Of a stretch of 64,000 nucleotides of DNA, positions 56,236 to 64,000 are shown piece after piece. Numbering within the stretch: the stretch's first letter is position 1; every line of letters starts with the position of its first letter. The stretch covers positions 186,001 through 250,000 of the forward strand of contig NZ_JABJVM010000001.1 of assembly GCF_013820765.1 (NCBI RefSeq), given 5' to 3'. Below the pieces are notes generated by a model that was given only the letters and a program-made list of their open reading frames with translations, was not told where the DNA came from and ran no database searches. The stretch is from Paenilisteria rustica. GTDB lineage: Bacteria > Bacillota > Bacilli > Lactobacillales > Listeriaceae. A program made the position numbers and the translations under genes.

Positions 56236-57060
56236 TTGAAAATGAATTATACAAAGGTTATGGAAGCGGTCAAAAAAATTAAGGAAACATATAGCGGTAA
56301 ACCGAGAATTGGACTTATTTTAGGGTCGGGATTGGGCGTTTTGGCGGATGAAATTACAGAGCCAACTGTGATTAAATACAATGATGTGCCGTATTTTCCA
56401 GTTTCTACGGTGGAAGGTCATGCAGGCCAATTTGTTTTTGGGAAGCTCGAACAACAAGAAGTGGTTGCGATGCAAGGAAGATTCCATTTCTACGAAGGCT
56501 ATTCGATGCAAGATGTGACGTTTCCTGTTCGTGTTATGAAGGAACTGGGCGTTGAAATTTTAATCGTAACAAATGCGGCTGGTGGTGTGAATGAATTGTT
56601 CCATGCTGGGGATTTGATGCTGATTTCAGATCATATTAATTTCACTGGAACAAGCCCGCTAATTGGGCAAAATGATGAGCATTTCGGGCCGCGCTTCCCG
56701 GATATGTCTGATGCGTATCGTTTAGATTTGCGGGAACAAGCACGATTGCTAGCGCAAGATTTGGAAATAGAAGTTCGCGAAGGTATTTACGCAGGATTTA
56801 CTGGACCAACATACGAAACGCCTGCGGAAATTCGAATGATGCGTACGCTTGGCGCGGATGCGGTTGGTATGTCAACTGTTTCTGAGGTTATCGTTGCGAA
56901 TCATTGTGGCCTGCGTTGCCTCGGCATTTCGTGCATTACGAACATGGCGGCAGGAATTCTCGATCAGCCGCTAAGTCACGAAGAGGTTATTGAAACAACG
57001 GAGCAGGTGAAAGAAACGTTCCTAACATATGTGAAAGCGCTCGTTGGAAATATAAAATAA
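56236..57060 (+). CDS. punA: Purine nucleoside phosphorylase
   Basis: 274 residues with TTG at 56236 (five bases after GGAG) or 272 with the ATG at 56242. LILGSGLGVLADEI with the phosphate-binding Ser, VSTVEGHAGQFVFG, MQGRFHFYEGYS, TNAAGGVNE and GISCITNMAAGI are those of the trimeric PNP (pupG/deoD2 type) that cleaves guanosine and inosine. The phosphopentomutase gene deoB, expected next to it, is not here. A terminator follows. Confidence 0.94.
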   Translation: MKMNYTKVMEAVKKIKETYSGKPRIGLILGSGLGVLADEITEPTVIKYNDVPYFPVSTVEGHAGQFVFGKLEQQEVVAMQGRFHFYEGYSMQDVTFPVRVMKELGVEILIVTNAAGGVNELFHAGDLMLISDHINFTGTSPLIGQNDEHFGPRFPDMSDAYRLDLREQARLLAQDLEIEVREGIYAGFTGPTYETPAEIRMMRTLGADAVGMSTVSEVIVANHCGLRCLGISCITNMAAGILDQPLSHEEVIETTEQVKETFLTYVKALVGNIK

Positions 57061-57070
57061 AAATAAGAAC

Positions 57071-57116
57071 GGAGTCTGGTGCAACACTTACAAATTGGGC
57101 ATCAGGCTCCTTTTTG
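57071..57116 (+). terminator. Terminator after punA
   Basis: GGAGTCTGGTGC pairs with GCATCAGGCTCC, one mismatch, followed by TTTTT. Confidence 0.85.
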
Positions 57117-57222
57117 GTAGTACATAAAAATCACCCTAAATCTAAAAGAATTGGGAAACGTGATATTGGCTATTGTTCTGTAACATGCTTGTATGCTACT
57201 ATATAAAAGAACTTTTATATCT

Positions 57223-57324
57223 TCTGCGCACAGATAAGCGCTCATTACCGTTGTTAAAAATGCTGTTTCGTTTTCGTGTCGGTACGCATTTTTATCTAGG
57301 GAGGAAGCATTTGTCGGCGTCAGA
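57223..57324. repeat. Dispersed palindromic repeat, copy D (subtype I, diverged left arm)
   Basis: AGATAAGCGCTCATTACCGTTGTTAAAAA on the left (blocks from 57232) and ATCTAGG...AGCATTTGTCGGC on the right (57295-57317) align with copy C in order. The ends TCTG/CAGA still pair; the rest of the left arm has decayed. Confidence 0.7.
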
Positions 57325-57362
57325 GGGTAAGGTGTGATTAATCAAGCAAAGGTGGGATTGAC

Positions 57363-58673
57363 GTGGCGTTTGAATCATTTGGGACTATGCGAGTGAATGA
57401 AGTTGGACATCTAGAAATTGGAGGGGTGGACACTTTGAAGCTGGCGCAAAAATACGGCACACCGCTTTATGTATATGACGTTGCGTTGATCAAAGAGCGT
57501 GCCCGTGGTTTTAAGAAAACGTTTGAGGAGCTCGGTGTAAAAGCGCAGGTTGCTTATGCGAGTAAGGCTTTTTCGGCGATTGCGATTTATCAATTAATGC
57601 ATGAAGAGGGTTTGTCGCTTGACGTTGTTTCTGGTGGCGAATTATATACGGCGATGCAAGCTGGATTTCCGGCGGAGCGGATTCATTTTCATGGGAACAA
57701 TAAAACGAGACAAGAGATGGAAATGGCGATTGACTATGGGATTGGTTGTATCGTAATCGATAATTTTTATGAGATTGAACTATTAGCAGAAATTTTGCGT
57801 GAAAAAGCGGCTTCTGTGTCTGTTTTGATTCGCGTAACGCCGGGGATCGAGGCGCATACGCATGATTATATTTTGACCGGGCAAGATGATTCTAAATTTG
57901 GATTTGGTTTAACTAATGGCCAGGCGGAGGATGCGATTAAGCGCGTGCTGGCAATCGATGTTTTCCATTTAATTGGGCTTCATTGTCATATTGGGTCGCA
58001 AATTTTTGAGACAACTGGTTTTAAATTGGCGGCACATCGGATTATGGAGCAACTGGTTGCTTGGCGTGATACGCTTGGTTTTCATGCGGACGTGCTTAAT
58101 CTCGGTGGTGGGTTTGGGGTGCGCTATACGGCGGATGATCAACCGTTGCCACCAGCTCAGTATGTGCGCGAAATTATTGCGGATGTGCGTGAGGTTGCGA
58201 TGGCGAATAATTTGGATATGCCAGAAATTTGGATTGAGCCAGGTCGTTCGCTTGTTGGTGAGGCGGGCACGACGCTTTATACGATTGGTTCGCGCAAAGA
58301 GGTGCCGGAGATTCGTAGTTATGTGGCTGTGGATGGCGGAATGTCAGATAATATTAGACCTTCTTTATATGAGGCGAAATATGATGCTGTCATCGCGGAA
58401 CGTCCGTTAGAAGAACCAGGTGAGACGGTATCTATTGCTGGAAAATGTTGTGAGTCTGGCGATATGCTAATTTGGGATTTACCACTTCCAAAATCGGATG
58501 CTGGTGAGGTGCTGGCAGTTTTTTGTACAGGTGCTTATGGTTATTCCATGGCGAACAATTACAATCGGATTCCTCGTGCAGCGGTTGTTTTCGTGGAGAA
58601 TGGGGAAGATAGGTTGGTTGTCGCACGAGAAAGTTACGAAAATCTGGTACAACTGGATTTACCGCTTCATTAA
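57363..58673 (+). CDS. lysA: Diaminopimelate decarboxylase
   Basis: 436 residues, GTG start. PLP lysine in AYASKAFSAIAIYQ near residue 62; VSGGELYTA, the conserved HCHIGSQI near residue 208, LNLGGGFGVRY near residue 244, and the C-terminal domain with CCESGDMLIWD, where the Cys contributes to the active site of the neighbouring subunit. It converts meso-DAP to lysine, drawing on the product of the dapF gene in this window. It stands before scpA by 12 bases, as in L. monocytogenes. Confidence 0.95.
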   Translation: MAFESFGTMRVNEVGHLEIGGVDTLKLAQKYGTPLYVYDVALIKERARGFKKTFEELGVKAQVAYASKAFSAIAIYQLMHEEGLSLDVVSGGELYTAMQAGFPAERIHFHGNNKTRQEMEMAIDYGIGCIVIDNFYEIELLAEILREKAASVSVLIRVTPGIEAHTHDYILTGQDDSKFGFGLTNGQAEDAIKRVLAIDVFHLIGLHCHIGSQIFETTGFKLAAHRIMEQLVAWRDTLGFHADVLNLGGGFGVRYTADDQPLPPAQYVREIIADVREVAMANNLDMPEIWIEPGRSLVGEAGTTLYTIGSRKEVPEIRSYVAVDGGMSDNIRPSLYEAKYDAVIAERPLEEPGETVSIAGKCCESGDMLIWDLPLPKSDAGEVLAVFCTGAYGYSMANNYNRIPRAAVVFVENGEDRLVVARESYENLVQLDLPLH

Positions 58674-58685
58674 GGTGGGTTTTCT

Positions 58686-59429
58686 ATGACAGGAATTAAT
58701 TTTAAGGTAGAGGCATTTGAAGGACCGCTTGATTTGCTTCTGCAACTGATTCAACAACTGGAAATTGATATTTATGATATCCCAATGGCGGATATTACCG
58801 ATCAATATTTGGAATATATTCATTTAATGAAAGAGATGGAGCTAGATGTTGCTAGCGAATACCTCGTGATGGCGGCGACACTTTTGGCGATTAAAAGTAA
58901 AATGTTGTTGCCTAAGCAAGAGCTTGAGGTTGACTTTGAATTCGATGATTCTGTCGATCCGCGTGATGAATTAGTGGAGAAATTGATGGAATACAAGCGT
59001 TTTAAAGATGCCGCGAAACAATTGAAAGAAAAGGAATCGGAACGCAATTTTTATTTTGGGAAGGCGCCGATGGATCTGGGAGAATACGATACGTCAGGTA
59101 AACAGGCGAATTTAGACGTGTCGCTCAATGATATGTTAGGGGCTTTTCATAAGATGCTCCGCCGTAAAAAATTGAGTCAGCCGCTTCATACGCGCATCAC
59201 AAAGCAGGAAATTTCGATTGATCAGCGAATGAATGATGTGATGGACAGGATTGAAGTTGCGCGGGGTCGGGTTGTATTTGAGGATTTGTTCGATGCGGTG
59301 ACAAAGGATGACCTAATTGTGACATTTTTGGCCGTGTTAGAATTGATGAAACGCCGCCAAATCAGTGTGGAGCAGTCAGGTAGTTTTGCAACGTTATATG
59401 TTTTTAGTAGAGGTGAAGAAGAGCTGTGA
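58686..59429 (+). CDS. scpA: Condensin subunit ScpA (kleisin)
   Basis: 247 residues. N-terminal FKVEAFEGPLDLLLQLIQQLEIDIYDIPMADITDQYLEY is the classic SMC-neck-binding segment; LVMAATLLAIKSKMLLP follows, then an acidic linker, and the C-terminal winged helix (ARGRVVFEDLFDA). It bridges the SMC heads and binds ScpB, organising the chromosome. Its stop overlaps the scpB start (GTGA). Confidence 0.96.
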   Translation: MTGINFKVEAFEGPLDLLLQLIQQLEIDIYDIPMADITDQYLEYIHLMKEMELDVASEYLVMAATLLAIKSKMLLPKQELEVDFEFDDSVDPRDELVEKLMEYKRFKDAAKQLKEKESERNFYFGKAPMDLGEYDTSGKQANLDVSLNDMLGAFHKMLRRKKLSQPLHTRITKQEISIDQRMNDVMDRIEVARGRVVFEDLFDAVTKDDLIVTFLAVLELMKRRQISVEQSGSFATLYVFSRGEEEL

Positions 59430-59998
59430 GTAAAAAATTAGGAATCCTTGAGAGCTTGCTTTTTGCTGCGGGGGATGAAGGTCTGAGCACGAAACAACTG
59501 ACAGAGGTCATGGAAATCAGTCATATTGAAGCGCTGAATTTGTTGGAAACGCTCAGTGATAACTATGCAAAATCGGCAGAACGTGGTATTGTTCTGTTAG
59601 AGCTCGCAGGGACGTTTCAGCTAGCAACGAAAAAAGAGCATGCGACGTATTTACGGAAATTAGTCGAAGTACCTGGCAACACGACGCTTTCTCAGGCATC
59701 GCTTGAAACGTTAGCGATTGTTGCCTATCGCCAGCCAATTACGCGGATGGAAATTGATGATATTCGTGGTGTGAAAACGGATGGTCCGATTCATACGCTG
59801 ATTGCGAAGGGCTTGATAATGGATAAAGGTCGCGTAGAGGGTGCTGGTCGTGCTAAACTGTATGTGACGACATCCGAATTTTTGGATTGCTTCGGATTGA
59901 AGAATTTAGATGACTTACCATCGATGGAGAACATTGATTCTGAGGAAATGATTCAAGATGAGATGGACTTATTTTTCGATCGTTTTGGTGGGAAATAG
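59426..59998 (+). CDS. scpB: Condensin subunit ScpB
   Basis: 190 residues with GTG start overlapping the scpA stop. Two winged-helix domains: LGILESLLFAAGDEGLSTKQLTEVMEIS first, then LSQASLETLAIVAYRQPITRMEIDDIRGVKTDGPIHTLIAKGLI. A short acidic tail follows. It acts as a dimer on ScpA in the SMC complex. The rluB gene follows 45 bases later, the typical order. Confidence 0.96.
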   Translation: MSKKLGILESLLFAAGDEGLSTKQLTEVMEISHIEALNLLETLSDNYAKSAERGIVLLELAGTFQLATKKEHATYLRKLVEVPGNTTLSQASLETLAIVAYRQPITRMEIDDIRGVKTDGPIHTLIAKGLIMDKGRVEGAGRAKLYVTTSEFLDCFGLKNLDDLPSMENIDSEEMIQDEMDLFFDRFGGK

Positions 59999-60043
59999 GA
60001 TAGATAGTACAATAATTAGTGAATAGCTAAAAAGAGGTGCAAG

Positions 60044-60775
60044 ATGGAACGGTTACAAAAAGTAATTGCAAATGCAGGAATCACGTCGCGTAGAAAAGCC
60101 GAAGTGATGATTGAAGAAGGAAAAGTAAAGGTTAACGGAAAAGTAGTTCGAGAGTTAGGTCTTAAGGTCGGAAACTCAGATAAAATTGAGGTAAACGGCA
60201 TCGAGCTAACGCAAGAAGTGAAACGCTATTTCCTGTTGTATAAGCCGCGTAGTGTCATGTCCGCTGTATCGGATGATAAGAAACGACGCGTTGTCTCTGA
60301 CTTTTTCGTGGACATTCCAGAACGGTTATATCCAGTTGGACGTCTAGATTACGATACTTCTGGCTTGCTTCTGATGACGAATGATGGCGATTTTGCCAAT
60401 CAATTAATGCATCCAAAATATGAGGTTGAAAAGAAATACATCGCGCGCGTGAAGGGCATCCCGTCAAAAGAAGCCTTGCGCAAATTAGAAAACGGCGTCA
60501 TGATTGAAGGACGCAAGACGGCGAAGGCGAAAGTCCGTTTGCAGACTTTTGATAAGAAGAAAGAAAAAGCAATCATTGAGGTTGTCATTCATGAAGGGCG
60601 TAATCGCCAAGTCCGTAAGATGTTTGACACAATTGGACATCCAGTTCAGAAATTATCGCGTGAAGCATACGCTTTTCTTGATTTAAAAGGGTTGAATGCA
60701 GGGGAACGCAGAGAGTTGACGCATCATGAAGTGAAGCGATTGAAGGCATTGACTCAGTTTGGTGACAAGAAGTAG
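60044..60775 (+). CDS. rluB: Ribosomal large-subunit pseudouridine synthase B
   Basis: 243 residues. N-terminal S4 domain (MERLQKVIANAGITSRRKAEVMIEEGKVKVNG), then the RsuA/RluB catalytic domain with the Asp in PVGRLDYDTSGLLLMTNDGDFAN and VVIHEGRNRQVRKMFDTIGHPV. It modifies a uridine in helix 89 of 23S rRNA. AGAGGTG precedes the start. In Bacillus resABC follow; here a 358-base gap leads directly to resD. Confidence 0.94.
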   Translation: MERLQKVIANAGITSRRKAEVMIEEGKVKVNGKVVRELGLKVGNSDKIEVNGIELTQEVKRYFLLYKPRSVMSAVSDDKKRRVVSDFFVDIPERLYPVGRLDYDTSGLLLMTNDGDFANQLMHPKYEVEKKYIARVKGIPSKEALRKLENGVMIEGRKTAKAKVRLQTFDKKKEKAIIEVVIHEGRNRQVRKMFDTIGHPVQKLSREAYAFLDLKGLNAGERRELTHHEVKRLKALTQFGDKK

Positions 60776-60857
60776 TTTTCAAATGAATAGCTTAGAGTTC
60801 AGGGAAAATACAGCTGCCGTAGAGAATAACAGATAATATTACTTTTTCAATGAAAAT

Positions 60858-60890
60858 CTAGGGAATGTGTGTCTTTATCCCTAGTTTTTT
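60858..60890 (+). terminator. Terminator of scpAB-rluB unit
   Basis: CTAGGGA (60858-60864) pairs with TCCCTAG (60878-60884), then TTTTTT. Confidence 0.85.
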
Positions 60891-61016
60891 GTTGCCGTTT
60901 TATGCAAAGTATTCATTGTTTTTCACAAACTAAGGCTTAAAAATAGCTAAAATAAAAAAAAGCATGTATAATTTGTCCAAGATAGTAGCTTTCTTTTTTT
61001 AATTTGGAGTTGTGTG

Positions 61017-61047
61017 TGCTATAGTAAAGTTGTGAACAAAATGACAA
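61017..61047 (+). promoter_or_regulatory. resD promoter with Rex-like box
   Basis: Extended -10 TGCTATAGT (61017-61025). TTGTGAACAAAATGACAA (61030-61047) matches 12 of 14 fixed bases of the Rex operator TTGTGAANNNNTTCACAA and covers the start point. Confidence 0.45.
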
Positions 61048-61133
61048 TAAAAAGGTACGAAAGACTAGGGAAAATGAATACATACCGAAATAAGTTTCCT
61101 TTTTTAGAGAAACGAGTAAGGGGATGATTACCT

Positions 61134-61853
61134 ATGAGTGAGCAAGTTAAAATTCTCGTTGTGGATGACGAAGACCGGATCAGGCGTTTACTTAAGATGT
61201 ATCTTGAACGTGAGAATTATAAAATTGAAGAAGCTAGTGATGGAGATCAAGCGTTACAGCTCGCAATTGATAATAGTTATGATGTCATTTTGCTTGATTT
61301 AATGATGCCAGGAAAAGACGGCATTGAGGTTTGTCGTGAATTGCGTGAATATAAAGCGACTCCGGTTGTTATGTTGACAGCGAAAGGCGAGGAAGCAAAT
61401 CGGGTGCAAGGATTTGAAGTCGGTGCAGACGATTATATCGTGAAACCGTTTAGCCCACGTGAAGTTGTCCTACGTGTCAAAGCTGTTCTAAGACGCGCGC
61501 AACAACATAGCCAACCTGTTGCAACGAGCGTACCAGGTGATATTATTACTTTCCCACACTTAAAAATTGATAATGAGGCGCATAGAGTTATTGTGGAAGG
61601 CCAAGAAATCAATTTGACACCTAAAGAATATGATTTACTATATTACTTAGCGAAATCACCAGATAAAGTGTTTGATCGTGAATCGTTATTAAAAGAAGTT
61701 TGGCGTTATGAATTTTTTGGAGATTTGCGGACGATTGATACGCATGTCAAACGTCTCCGTGAGAAGCTGTTCGATGTTTCAGAGGAAGCAGCTAAAATGA
61801 TTGTGACCGTCTGGGGCTTAGGCTACAAGTTTGAAGTGACAGAAACAGAGTAA
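61134..61853 (+). CDS. resD: Response regulator ResD
   Basis: 239 residues, OmpR/PhoB type. Receiver: VVDDEDRIRRLLKMYLE with acidic pocket, phosphorylated Asp in LLDLMMPGKDG near residue 57, and MLTAKGEEANRVQGFEVGADDYIVKPFSPREVVLRV. C-terminal winged helix: LTPKEYDLLYYLAKSPDKVFDRESLLKEVW and RTIDTHVKRLREKL. With ResE it governs respiration-linked genes; in Listeria it also affects sugar uptake and virulence-related control. resABC are not beside it. Confidence 0.93.
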   Translation: MSEQVKILVVDDEDRIRRLLKMYLERENYKIEEASDGDQALQLAIDNSYDVILLDLMMPGKDGIEVCRELREYKATPVVMLTAKGEEANRVQGFEVGADDYIVKPFSPREVVLRVKAVLRRAQQHSQPVATSVPGDIITFPHLKIDNEAHRVIVEGQEINLTPKEYDLLYYLAKSPDKVFDRESLLKEVWRYEFFGDLRTIDTHVKRLREKLFDVSEEAAKMIVTVWGLGYKFEVTETE

Positions 61854-61974
61854 AATAAGCTATATAGGAATAGATAGGTTTAACAATGCCTATCTATTTC
61901 TTGGTATATTGTAAATTTCTGAGGGAACAGCAAGCAACGGGATGCTTGAAATTCGGATTAAAGGGCTGGTGACA

Positions 61975-63756
61975 ATGAGATTTTGGCATAGTATCGTAGG
62001 GAAAATTTGGGGTACGATTATTCTTTTACTAACGGGAGTTCTAGTTGCAACCGGATTCTTTATTGCGATCATTTACGAAGACAAAAATACAGAGCAAATC
62101 ACTGGTGGAATCGAAACAACGACCGAAAATGTCGGGAATTTAATCGAAGGGGGAATCAGCTTCGATTCGCTGGAGTCTGCCTTTCATTTATTGGATAAAT
62201 CTGTAGGCGTTATCGTAGAGCAGGATGGGAAAGTGGCTGCTTCCAAACAAACATCGATGCATTTAGAGAGTGAAGCATATAATCATTTGTTTGAAGATGA
62301 GAAAATGAATGAGCACTTATCTGAGGGTAAATTTATCCTCGAAAAATATAATTTCTATGGTGAGAGTAATGGGGAAACGGTACATATGGGCGCCCAGCGT
62401 TTTAAGACATTGGATGGAAATATTAGTACGGTCTATGTCTACAGGTCTTATGAAGATATTTTGAAATTAACGGGACAAGTGACGAAAACATTGCTTATAT
62501 CTGGTATTATGGCGGTTTTAGTTACCTCGGTATTGTCGTTTATTTTATCGTCACGCATGGCGTATCCACTCAGGGAAATGAAGAAGATCGCGATTGCTGT
62601 TTCGAAGGGGAATTTTGACAACAGGGTGCCAACCTATACGCATGATGAAATTGGGGATTTAGGGATTGCGTTTAACAAAATGGCGCAACAACTGAAATAT
62701 AATATTAGCGCGTTAAGGCAAGAGAAGGAACAGCTATCTAATATTTTAGTTGGGATGGCGGATGGGGTTATTAAGTTTAATATTGATAAGACGATTATTT
62801 TGAGTAACCCGCCGGCAGAGCAGTTTTTACACGATTGGTTCTTCTCGACGGAAAATGAGGATAAAGTGCTTATACCGCCTAATTTAGACTTGATGCTGAC
62901 GAATATTTTGGAAACGCGTGAGGAGCAGGTTGGTGAGATTGTATTTGGTGACCAAACCTATGTCGCCATTTTGACATTGCTTTATAATGGGGATGATATT
63001 CGGAGTATCGTGACGGTAATCCGGGATATGACGGAGGAGAAGCGCCTAGAGAAGATGAAAACGGATTTTGTGAACAATGTGTCGCATGAGTTGCGTACGC
63101 CGATTTCGATGCTTCAAGGGTACAGTGAGGCGATTATTGATGGTGTGGCCCAGACGGATGAAGAGGTGCGCGAATTTGCACAGATTATTTATGATGAGTC
63201 GCTGCGAATTGGCCGCCTTGTTAATGATATGCTAGATTTAGCTCGGATGGAAGCAGGTTTTGAGCAGTTGGATAAACAACGCTTGCCGGTCGAGCCATTC
63301 CTAGATAAGGTTGTTTCTAATTTTGAAGTATTGGCGAAGGAAAACAATGTGAAATTACAAATGGTAGTAGATGATCATGATTTAGAGTATACGTTTGACC
63401 CAGATCGAATGGAGCAGGTGTTGGTGAATTTAATCATGAATGCCATTCGCCACACAGGTCGAGAGGATTACGAAGGTGTTGTGGAAGTGCATGAAACGGC
63501 AGATTTTCATGCGGATGAGCTTGTGATCAAGATTATCGATAACGGAAGCGGCATTCCTGAGGCGGATATTCCATTCTTGTTTGAGCGGTTTTATAAAGCG
63601 GACAAGGCGCGTACTCGTGGGAAAACGGGGACGGGAATAGGCTTATCAATTGTAAAAAATATCGTCGAAGCGCACAATGGTAAAATAACAGTAGAAAGTC
63701 ATCTTGGCATTGGTTCCACATTTATTGTCACGTTGCCGCTTTCTACGGATATATAA
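61975..63756 (+). CDS. resE: Sensor histidine kinase ResE
   Basis: 593 residues from the ATG at 61975 (MRFWHSIVGKIW); the ATG at 61942 is possible but adds residues not usual in ResE. Two membrane helices (about 12-32 and 172-195) enclose an extracellular sensor of about 140 residues. Then HAMP (SRMAYPLREMKKIAIAVSKGNFDNRV), a PAS region, HisKA with the phospho-His in NNVSHELRTPISMLQGY, and HATPase boxes NLIMNAIRHT, DNGSGIPEAD and GTGIGLSIVKNIVEAHNG. Partner of ResD, 121 bases downstream of its stop. Confidence 0.92.
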   Translation: MRFWHSIVGKIWGTIILLLTGVLVATGFFIAIIYEDKNTEQITGGIETTTENVGNLIEGGISFDSLESAFHLLDKSVGVIVEQDGKVAASKQTSMHLESEAYNHLFEDEKMNEHLSEGKFILEKYNFYGESNGETVHMGAQRFKTLDGNISTVYVYRSYEDILKLTGQVTKTLLISGIMAVLVTSVLSFILSSRMAYPLREMKKIAIAVSKGNFDNRVPTYTHDEIGDLGIAFNKMAQQLKYNISALRQEKEQLSNILVGMADGVIKFNIDKTIILSNPPAEQFLHDWFFSTENEDKVLIPPNLDLMLTNILETREEQVGEIVFGDQTYVAILTLLYNGDDIRSIVTVIRDMTEEKRLEKMKTDFVNNVSHELRTPISMLQGYSEAIIDGVAQTDEEVREFAQIIYDESLRIGRLVNDMLDLARMEAGFEQLDKQRLPVEPFLDKVVSNFEVLAKENNVKLQMVVDDHDLEYTFDPDRMEQVLVNLIMNAIRHTGREDYEGVVEVHETADFHADELVIKIIDNGSGIPEADIPFLFERFYKADKARTRGKTGTGIGLSIVKNIVEAHNGKITVESHLGIGSTFIVTLPLSTDI

Positions 63757-63765
63757 AGGAGTTTG

Positions 63766-64000
63766 ATGAAATTGACAGAACGCATGCAAAAATTTTGTAA
63801 AGATTCATTGGTAATTAAGACAAGTCGGGTGTTTCCATCTGATACAAATAATCATAATACGCTATTTGGTGGGCGTTTGATGACGTATATTGATGATACA
63901 GCCTCTATCAGCGCTTCTCGTCATTGCCGGACGGGTATTGTGACGGCTTCCACGGATTCGGTCGATTTCTTGCAACCCATTAAAAATGATCATTCGGTAT
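63766..64000 (+). CDS. Acyl-CoA thioesterase, N-terminal part (cut by window edge)
   Basis: 78 residues are visible from the ATG at 63766 after AAAGGAG. SRVFPSDTNNHNTLFGGRLMTYIDDTASISASRHC is the hot-dog thioesterase signature of the YkhA/YciA group, with catalytic Asp in YIDDTA. TASTDSVDFLQPIK follows. It hydrolyses acyl-CoA. A TTG six bases later could also be the start. The gene continues beyond the window; the same gene follows resE in L. monocytogenes. Confidence 0.85.
   Translation, partial: MKLTERMQKFCKDSLVIKTSRVFPSDTNNHNTLFGGRLMTYIDDTASISASRHCRTGIVTASTDSVDFLQPIKNDHSV

Larger units (their letters stand above)
57061..57362. other. Intergenic region punA-lysA
   Basis: 302 bases: the punA terminator (57071-57114), an AT-rich stretch and palindrome copy D (57223-57324). 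No riboswitch signature for lysine was recognised. lysA has no strong ribosome site (GGGATTGAC before GTG). Confidence 0.5.
60776..61133 (+). other. Intergenic region rluB-resD
   Basis: 358 bases, AT-rich. Contains a terminator (60858-60890), a poly-T stretch and the resD promoter with a Rex-like box (61017-61047). No remnant of resA, resB or resC is visible. Confidence 0.6.

Noticed and set aside
57118-57362. Lysine riboswitch upstream of lysA
   Set aside because: No L-box consensus was recognisable; the structured part is palindrome copy D.

Overview
The window is a 64 kb piece of a low-to-mid GC Firmicute chromosome, almost certainly Listeria in the broad sense. Basis: the gene order follows the Listeria monocytogenes order as I know it. 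It runs mraZ-dcw cluster-divIVA-ileS-dapF, a cold-shock gene, ilvDBNC-leuABCD-ilvA, zwf-rnz-SDR-dinB, telA/xpaC, an ABC/TetR cassette, yumC-fhuCDBG, fur-xerD-punA-lysA-scpAB-rluB-resDE. Base composition looks higher than L. monocytogenes (judged by eye, not counted), which would suit one of the more distant Listeria species. No rRNA, tRNA, CRISPR array, insertion sequence or prophage gene was seen. The window starts inside an MFS transporter gene and ends inside an acyl-CoA thioesterase gene.

Layout. 1-1.5 kb: end of an MFS gene and a convergent ankyrin-repeat lipoprotein. 1.9-18.0 kb: division and cell-wall cluster on the + strand (mraZ, rsmH, ftsL, pbpB, murE, mraY, murD, murG, divIB, ftsA, ftsZ, ylmE, sepF, ylmG, ylmH, divIVA); ylmG appears to start with the rare codon ATT. 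18.0-23.5 kb: T-box-controlled ileS, dapF, a PAP2 phosphatase and a cold-shock gene with a long structured leader. 23.6-35.1 kb: nine-gene branched-chain amino-acid operon on the - strand, headed by a ribosome-dependent attenuator (15-residue peptide ending Val-Ile-Thr-Ile-Leu-Leu-Leu) and CodY-like boxes. 35.2-45.7 kb: small stress, repair and metabolism genes (GNATs, DUF6884, yueI, zwf, rnz, SDR, LexA-controlled dinB, telA/xpaC, nudF, a VOC protein). 45.8-48.9 kb: ABC exporter with its TetR regulator and twin operators, then a protein made only of HNH-associated repeats. 48.9-54.7 kb: siderophore uptake and ferredoxin-NADP reductase genes under divergent Fur boxes, followed by fur itself behind a PerR-like box. 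54.9-64 kb: xerD, purine nucleoside phosphorylase, lysA, scpA/scpB, rluB, resD/resE.

How the genes work together. The dcw genes make meso-DAP lipid II (MurE carries the DNPR motif), and dapF and lysA belong to the DAP/lysine branch. The ilv-leu operon senses charged branched-chain tRNAs by attenuation and probably GTP/BCAA through CodY. Iron genes form a feedback unit: Fur represses fhu, and PerR probably adjusts fur. Compared with relatives, deoB is missing between xerD and punA (known from L. monocytogenes), and resABC are absent beside resDE (present in Bacillus subtilis).

Most of the window is conserved housekeeping DNA. The least explained signal is a dispersed family of intergenic palindromes (six copies found by eye, two sub-types). 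Other items worth a look are the ATT-initiated ylmG, a structured element in the zwf 3' UTR, the csp leader, and a cysteine-containing tail on the FhuC-type ATPase that overlaps the reductase gene.
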